From: Actinomycetota bacterium
GTDB lineage: Bacteria; Actinomycetota; Acidimicrobiia; Acidimicrobiales; Ilumatobacteraceae
Direction: 5' to 3'
DNA length: 10,166 nt
Assembly: GCA_005787025.1 (NCBI GenBank)
Contig: SYCH01000071.1
Span: forward strand, 1 to 10,166
The position numbers and the translations under genes were made by a program. Below, piece after piece: positions 6,886 to 10,166 of the stretch; the first letter of the stretch is position 1; every line of letters begins with the position of its first letter. Below the pieces are notes generated by a model, which was given only the letters and a program-made list of their open reading frames with translations, ran no database searches and had not been told where the DNA came from.

Positions 6886-7707
6886 TCAGGCGTAGATCGT
6901 GGCGCGACGCACCCGTCGATGTTGCGTGCCGTAGTCCGCGACCGCGTAGTGCATCGTGTAGCGGTTGTCCCACAACGCTCCGTCGCCACTGGTCCATTTC
7001 CAGCGCACGACGTGCTCGGGGCGCTCGGAGATGGTGTAGACCGCCTCGAGGATGTGCCGACTCTCGACCTCGCTCATACCGATGATGTTTCTGGTCCAGC
7101 CACGGTTGGCGAAGATCGACTTCTCGCCCGAGGCGTGATGACGTCGCACGAACGGATGAACGTGGGTGCTCGTCTGCGGAGGCGCTCCCATGACGACCTC
7201 CAGATCGTCGACGAGTCTTTGCATCGGCTTGCTGAGTCGTCGGTACGCGGCGATCTGGTTGTTCCACATCGTGTCGCCCGCCCCGACCGCGGCGATCTCG
7301 CAGTAGAACAGCGACGCCTTGGGCGGTTGCTCGATGAACGGCACGTCGGTGTGCCAGACGGCGGTGACGTGGGGGTTGAAACCCGGAGTGTGGGAATCGA
7401 TCACGAGGATCTCGGGGAACCCTTCGTCACGCAGGGTGGGAATGTTGCGATTGTCCGAGGCCGTCTCGGTGGTGGCCGCCACGTGCGAACCGAAACAACG
7501 AGCCAATCGTGACTGGTCCGACGGCGAGAAGTGGGCACCGGGGAAGAACAACACCAGTCGCTCGTCCCACCACGGCAGCAAGGAATCGGCCAACTCGCGC
7601 AAATCGTCGTCCGTGTAATCGGAGACCCGCAACCCCTGGACCACCGCCCCCAAGGCACCATCCAGTCGCTCGACCGAGACCCGCGTGGACACCTTTGCTT
7701 CGGACAT
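6886..7707 (-). CDS. TauD/TfdA-family Fe(II)/2-oxoglutarate-dependent dioxygenase
   Basis: This 273-aa cytoplasmic enzyme of about normal family length (E. coli TauD has 283) is expected to hydroxylate a substrate while decarboxylating 2-oxoglutarate. The iron ligands are visible: His119 and Asp121 in VWHTDVPF, and the distal His253 in DNRYTMHYAVADY. Arg268 in RRVRRATIYA lies 15 residues later, where TauD has the Arg that binds the 2-oxoglutarate carboxylate. The N-terminal GALGAVVQGLRVSD (17-30) is also typical of the family. The protein ends just after this Arg, lacking the last dozen or so residues of TauD. Family substrates include taurine, alkyl sulfates and aryloxyalkanoates; none can be chosen here. 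The ATG at 7707 follows a TATGTT hexamer by six bases, so the transcript is probably leaderless. The gene is divergent from the alcohol dehydrogenase, with an operator between them. Confidence 0.9.
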   Translation of the reverse strand: MSEAKVSTRVSVERLDGALGAVVQGLRVSDYTDDDLRELADSLLPWWDERLVLFFPGAHFSPSDQSRLARCFGSHVAATTETASDNRNIPTLRDEGFPEILVIDSHTPGFNPHVTAVWHTDVPFIEQPPKASLFYCEIAAVGAGDTMWNNQIAAYRRLSKPMQRLVDDLEVVMGAPPQTSTHVHPFVRRHHASGEKSIFANRGWTRNIIGMSEVESRHILEAVYTISERPEHVVRWKWTSGDGALWDNRYTMHYAVADYGTQHRRVRRATIYA

Positions 7708-7713
7708 TTCGCC

Positions 7714-7719
7714 AACATA
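7714..7719 (-). promoter_or_regulatory. Candidate -10 element of the dioxygenase gene
   Basis: TATGTT on the minus strand ends six bases before the ATG at 7707. This is the same leaderless spacing seen at the LLM oxidoreductase gene. Confidence 0.5.
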
Positions 7720-7748
7720 CCCCCTGCCACGATTGGCGTCCGACGGAT

Positions 7749-7765
7749 TCTGACTGGCCGTCAGA
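7749..7765. promoter_or_regulatory. Operator-like palindrome, copy 3 (TCTGAC-N5-GTCAGA)
   Basis: Arms are identical to those at 148 and 4087, around the spacer TGGCC, followed by TT as in the other copies. It ends 18 bases before the TAGAGT hexamer at 7784, exactly the spacing found for copy 1. It covers the -35 region of the alcohol dehydrogenase promoter and lies about 40 bases upstream of the divergent dioxygenase start. Confidence 0.75.
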
Positions 7766-7783
7766 TTTTCGGGGCTCCTGCAC

Positions 7784-7789
7784 TAGAGT
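7784..7789 (+). promoter_or_regulatory. Candidate -10 element of the alcohol dehydrogenase-ligase operon
   Basis: TAGAGT fits TAnnnT. Unlike the other promoters here, it leaves a short leader of about 25 bases, which carries a purine-rich ribosome binding site (AAAAGGGGG, 7810-7818) before the ATG at 7823. Confidence 0.45.
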
Positions 7790-7822
7790 CGCGGTGTTCG
7801 CGGGACGGCAAAAGGGGGCCCC

Positions 7823-8926
7823 ATGAAGGGAATCGTGTACGACGGAAAGACCACTTCGCTGGTCGACGGGCTGACCCTGCGCGAACCGGGGCCACGCGAG
7901 GTCATCGTGCAGATCGCCGCCGCCGGACTGTGCCACAGCGACATCTCCTACATGAACGGCCTCTACCCCGTTCCCTCCCCCGGTGTGTGCGGTCACGAGG
8001 CCGCCGGCGTCGTGGCCCAGGTGGGCAACGCCGTCACCCACGTGCAACCGGGCGATCACGTGATCGTGGCCACCTTGGCCGCCTGCGGCTTCTGCGAGTT
8101 CTGCATGGACGGCCGCCCCACACTGTGTCGCTCCACGTTGGCCAACTGGAGCCAGCCGTTCACCCTCGACGGCGCGCCCATCTACAACTTCGCCGCCACC
8201 AGTGCGTTCGCCGAGCGAACCGTGGTGCGCGACGTGCAGTGCGTGAAGATCCCCAAGGACGTGCCTCTCACGTCGGCGGCCCTCGTCGGTTGCGGCGTGG
8301 TCACCGGCATGGGTGCGGTGTTCAATCGCGCCAACGTGAAGCGCGGCCAGTCGGCGCTCGTGTTCGGTGTCGGGGGTGTGGGCCTGAACGTCATCCAGGC
8401 CCTGCGGGTGCAAGGTGCCACCACCATCATCGCGGTGGACACCGTGATGGAGAAGAAATCGTTGGCCGAGCAGTTCGGTGCCACGCACTTCCTCGACGGA
8501 CGCCGAGAGGATCTGGTGACCGCGGTCGGCGAGATCATGCCGTACAAGGACGACATGCCTCGCGGACCGTTCAACGCCGGCGGAGTGAACTGGGCCTTCG
8601 ACTGCGTCGCGCATCCGGCCGTCACCTACAACGCGCTCGAATGTCTCGATTGGGGTGGCACCGTCGTCGTCATCGGCGTCGCCGGACAGACCACCGAATT
8701 CAAGGGCTTGTACGGGCGCCTGACCCAGGTCGATCGCGGCATCATCGGCTGTCGTTACGGGAGCATCAGCCCCCAGCGTGACATCCCGTACATCATCGAT
8801 TTGTACCGCCGCGGCGAGGTGTTGCTCGACGAATTGGTGAGCGCCACGTTCCCCGTTGGCAACTGGGAGGACGCCGTGCACGGACTCGAGAGCGGAACGG
8901 TCGCCCGCGCCGTCATCACGTTCTGA
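7823..8926 (+). CDS. Zinc- and NAD-dependent alcohol dehydrogenase (class III-like MDR)
   Basis: This 367-aa medium-chain dehydrogenase/reductase oxidises an alcohol to an aldehyde or ketone, or the reverse. The catalytic zinc ligands are Cys37 (GLCHSD), His58 with Glu59 (CGHEAAG) and Cys157 (VGCGVVTGMG). All four structural zinc cysteines are present in ACGFCEFCMDGRPTLC (Cys88, 91, 94, 102). The Rossmann motif is VFGVGGVGLNVIQ (180-192), and Asp206 at the end of the second strand predicts NAD rather than NADP. The architecture matches the class III / mycobacterial NDMA-type group. The start is the ATG with AAAAGGGGG about five bases upstream, the clearest ribosome binding site in the window. 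The downstream ligase follows after 16 bases on the same strand, so the two probably form an operon controlled by operator copy 3. No aldehyde dehydrogenase is visible here. The substrate is unknown. Confidence 0.93.
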   Translation: MKGIVYDGKTTSLVDGLTLREPGPREVIVQIAAAGLCHSDISYMNGLYPVPSPGVCGHEAAGVVAQVGNAVTHVQPGDHVIVATLAACGFCEFCMDGRPTLCRSTLANWSQPFTLDGAPIYNFAATSAFAERTVVRDVQCVKIPKDVPLTSAALVGCGVVTGMGAVFNRANVKRGQSALVFGVGGVGLNVIQALRVQGATTIIAVDTVMEKKSLAEQFGATHFLDGRREDLVTAVGEIMPYKDDMPRGPFNAGGVNWAFDCVAHPAVTYNALECLDWGGTVVVIGVAGQTTEFKGLYGRLTQVDRGIIGCRYGSISPQRDIPYIIDLYRRGEVLLDELVSATFPVGNWEDAVHGLESGTVARAVITF

Positions 8927-8942
8927 ATCGAGGACCTCGAAC

Positions 8943-10166
8943 ATGGCCCGTGATCTCTCCGCGAACCTCGACACCACCGACAAGACCCTGTGGCAGTTGG
9001 TCTCCGAACGCGCCGTCACCACTCCCGACAAGCGCATGGCGTTCGACGAGCGCGGGCGTTCCATGACGTACGGCGAGTACAAGAACCGCTGCGAGCGGGT
9101 CGCCGCGGGATTGTCACAGATCGGTGTCGGCGAGGGCACCAACGTGTCCTGGATCCTTCCGTCGCGTTTCGAGTCGCTGATTCTCACCGGGGCGCTCTCG
9201 CGACTCGGGGCCATCCAGAATCCGATCCTTCCCATCTACCGCCATCGTGAGATCTCCTTCATCACGGCGCAATCGGACTGCAAGGTCTTGATCGTCCCGG
9301 GCGTGTTCCGCGGCTTCGACTTCCCGCCCATGGCCCGTGAGGTCGTGGAGGCGAACGGTCGCGAGGTGCGCATCATCGTCGCCGACCCCGACCTTCCCGA
9401 GGCCGACCCCGATGCGGTGGGCCTGCCCCCGTATCGCGCCGATCTGAACGGTCTGCGTTGGTTGTTCTACTCCTCGGGCACGACCGCGGACCCCAAGGGT
9501 GCCAAGCACAGCGACGCCAGCATGGGCGCGGCGAATCTCGGAATGCAATGGAGCATGCAAGTCGGTCCGGACGACAAGGCGGCGGTGGTGTTCCCCATCA
9601 CGCACGTGGGCGGGCTCATCTGGCTGTTCAACGCCATGGAGACCGGCGTCGAGCTGTTGATGGTCGAGACCTTCGATCCGGCGAACACGCCCCGTTGGCT
9701 CGGCGAGAACGGTTGCACGTGTGCCGGCGCCGGCACCGTCTTCTGGTTGACGTACCTCAACGCCCAACGGCAGCTGCCCGCGGGTGAGAAGTTGTTGCCG
9801 AACGTGCGCATCTTCAACGGCGGTGGCTCACCCAAGCCCCGCACGCTGAACGCCGAGATGATCGACGCGTTCGGCGCACCGCTCATCGGAGGATGGGGCC
9901 TGACCGAATCCCCCATCAACACGATGGTCCACGTCGACGACCCCGACGACAAGAAGGCCAACACCGACGGTCGCGCCTGTCCCGGCGTGACCACCCGCAC
10001 CGTCATGGACGGAGTGGTCTGTGCGCCCGGCGTCGAAGGAGAGTTGCGCGTGAAGGGCGGCCAGGTGTGCATGGGATACCTGGACTCCGCTCTCGATGCC
10101 GAAGCCTTCGACGAGGACGGTTGGTTCCGTACCGGCGATCTCGGCGTGATCGACACCGAGGGATAC
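8943..10166 (+). CDS. AMP-forming acyl-CoA ligase, cyclohexanecarboxylate-CoA ligase-like (3' end missing)
   Basis: The frame is open from the ATG at 8943 to the window edge (408 codons, roughly three quarters of a normal ligase). GAGGA at 8930-8934 is its ribosome binding site. ANL motifs in order are YSSGTTADPKGAKH (176-189, a variant of T-S-G-T-T-G-x-P-K-G with Ala-Asp in place of Gly-x), GWGLTESP (317-324) and FRTGDLG (395-401, with Asp399). The hinge and catalytic Lys lie beyond the edge. From memory, NPILPIYRHREISFI (93-107) and VPGVFRGFDF (118-127) resemble the cyclohexanecarboxylate-CoA ligase (AliA) type more than fatty-acid ligases, which suggests a cyclic acid as substrate. That is inference. 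It follows the alcohol dehydrogenase by 16 bases. It is a different subfamily from the FadD3-like ligase at 5337-6869, so the two are not recent duplicates. Confidence 0.9.
   Translation, partial: MARDLSANLDTTDKTLWQLVSERAVTTPDKRMAFDERGRSMTYGEYKNRCERVAAGLSQIGVGEGTNVSWILPSRFESLILTGALSRLGAIQNPILPIYRHREISFITAQSDCKVLIVPGVFRGFDFPPMAREVVEANGREVRIIVADPDLPEADPDAVGLPPYRADLNGLRWLFYSSGTTADPKGAKHSDASMGAANLGMQWSMQVGPDDKAAVVFPITHVGGLIWLFNAMETGVELLMVETFDPANTPRWLGENGCTCAGAGTVFWLTYLNAQRQLPAGEKLLPNVRIFNGGGSPKPRTLNAEMIDAFGAPLIGGWGLTESPINTMVHVDDPDDKKANTDGRACPGVTTRTVMDGVVCAPGVEGELRVKGGQVCMGYLDSALDAEAFDEDGWFRTGDLGVIDTEGY

Noticed and set aside
7427..9235. A 602-codon minus-strand open frame opposite the dioxygenase start, alcohol dehydrogenase and ligase start
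   Set aside because: It crosses an intergenic region with promoters and an operator and covers well-supported genes. Its composition is typical of an antisense shadow, with no recognisable domain.
1..10166. A novel defence, mobile or RNA-based system
   Set aside because: All ten genes belong to known metabolic, transport or acyltransferase families. There are no transposase, integrase, nuclease, reverse transcriptase or toxin motifs, no direct-repeat arrays and no tRNA-like structure. The only unexplained structure is the operator family.

Overview
The window is high-GC DNA, densely packed with genes on both strands. Gaps are short, and most coding regions begin a few bases after a TAnnnT-like -10 hexamer with no Shine-Dalgarno sequence. 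This layout, with paired FadE-type acyl-CoA dehydrogenases, an F420/LLM-type oxidoreductase and FadD3-like chemistry, points to an actinobacterium. An Acidimicrobiia-like lineage is my best guess from gene content, but I cannot prove it. I see no RNA genes, insertion sequences, CRISPR arrays, phage genes or attachment sites, and no gene-free stretch longer than about 115 bases.

Layout, left to right. (1) At 1-95 (-) is the N-terminal end of an acyltransferase-3 (OafA/YrhL-type) membrane protein, running off the left edge. (2) At 198-1346 and 1350-2309 (+) are a large and a small acyl-CoA dehydrogenase subunit, followed at 2327-3106 (+) by a TauE/SafE (TSUP) permease. (3) At 3117-4040 (-) is an LLM-class, probably F420-dependent, oxidoreductase, convergent with the permease. 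(4) Divergent from it, at 4126-5334 and 5337-6869 (+), are an amidohydrolase-2 enzyme and a FadD3-like acyl-CoA ligase, separated by only 2 bases. (5) At 6886-7707 (-) is a TauD/TfdA-type Fe(II)/2-oxoglutarate dioxygenase. (6) Divergent from it, at 7823-8926 (+), is a zinc- and NAD-dependent alcohol dehydrogenase, and at 8943-10166 (+) a second AMP-forming acyl-CoA ligase that runs off the right edge.

The genes fit a catabolic toolkit for acids, probably cyclic or terpenoid/steroid-like. Two ligases would activate carboxylates as CoA thioesters, a two-subunit acyl-CoA dehydrogenase would desaturate them, and the alcohol dehydrogenase, dioxygenase, LLM oxidoreductase and amidohydrolase would carry out oxidation and cleavage steps. 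The substrate cannot be read from the sequence.

The most notable signal is a repeated operator-like palindrome, TCTGAC-N5-GTCAGA, with identical arms in three copies (148-164, 4087-4103, 7749-7765). Each copy lies in a divergent intergenic region at the -35 position of the rightward promoter. This suggests that the three transcription units form one regulon under a single regulator, probably TetR-like, whose gene is not in the window. Otherwise the region looks like ordinary accessory catabolism; I see no novel defence or mobile system.
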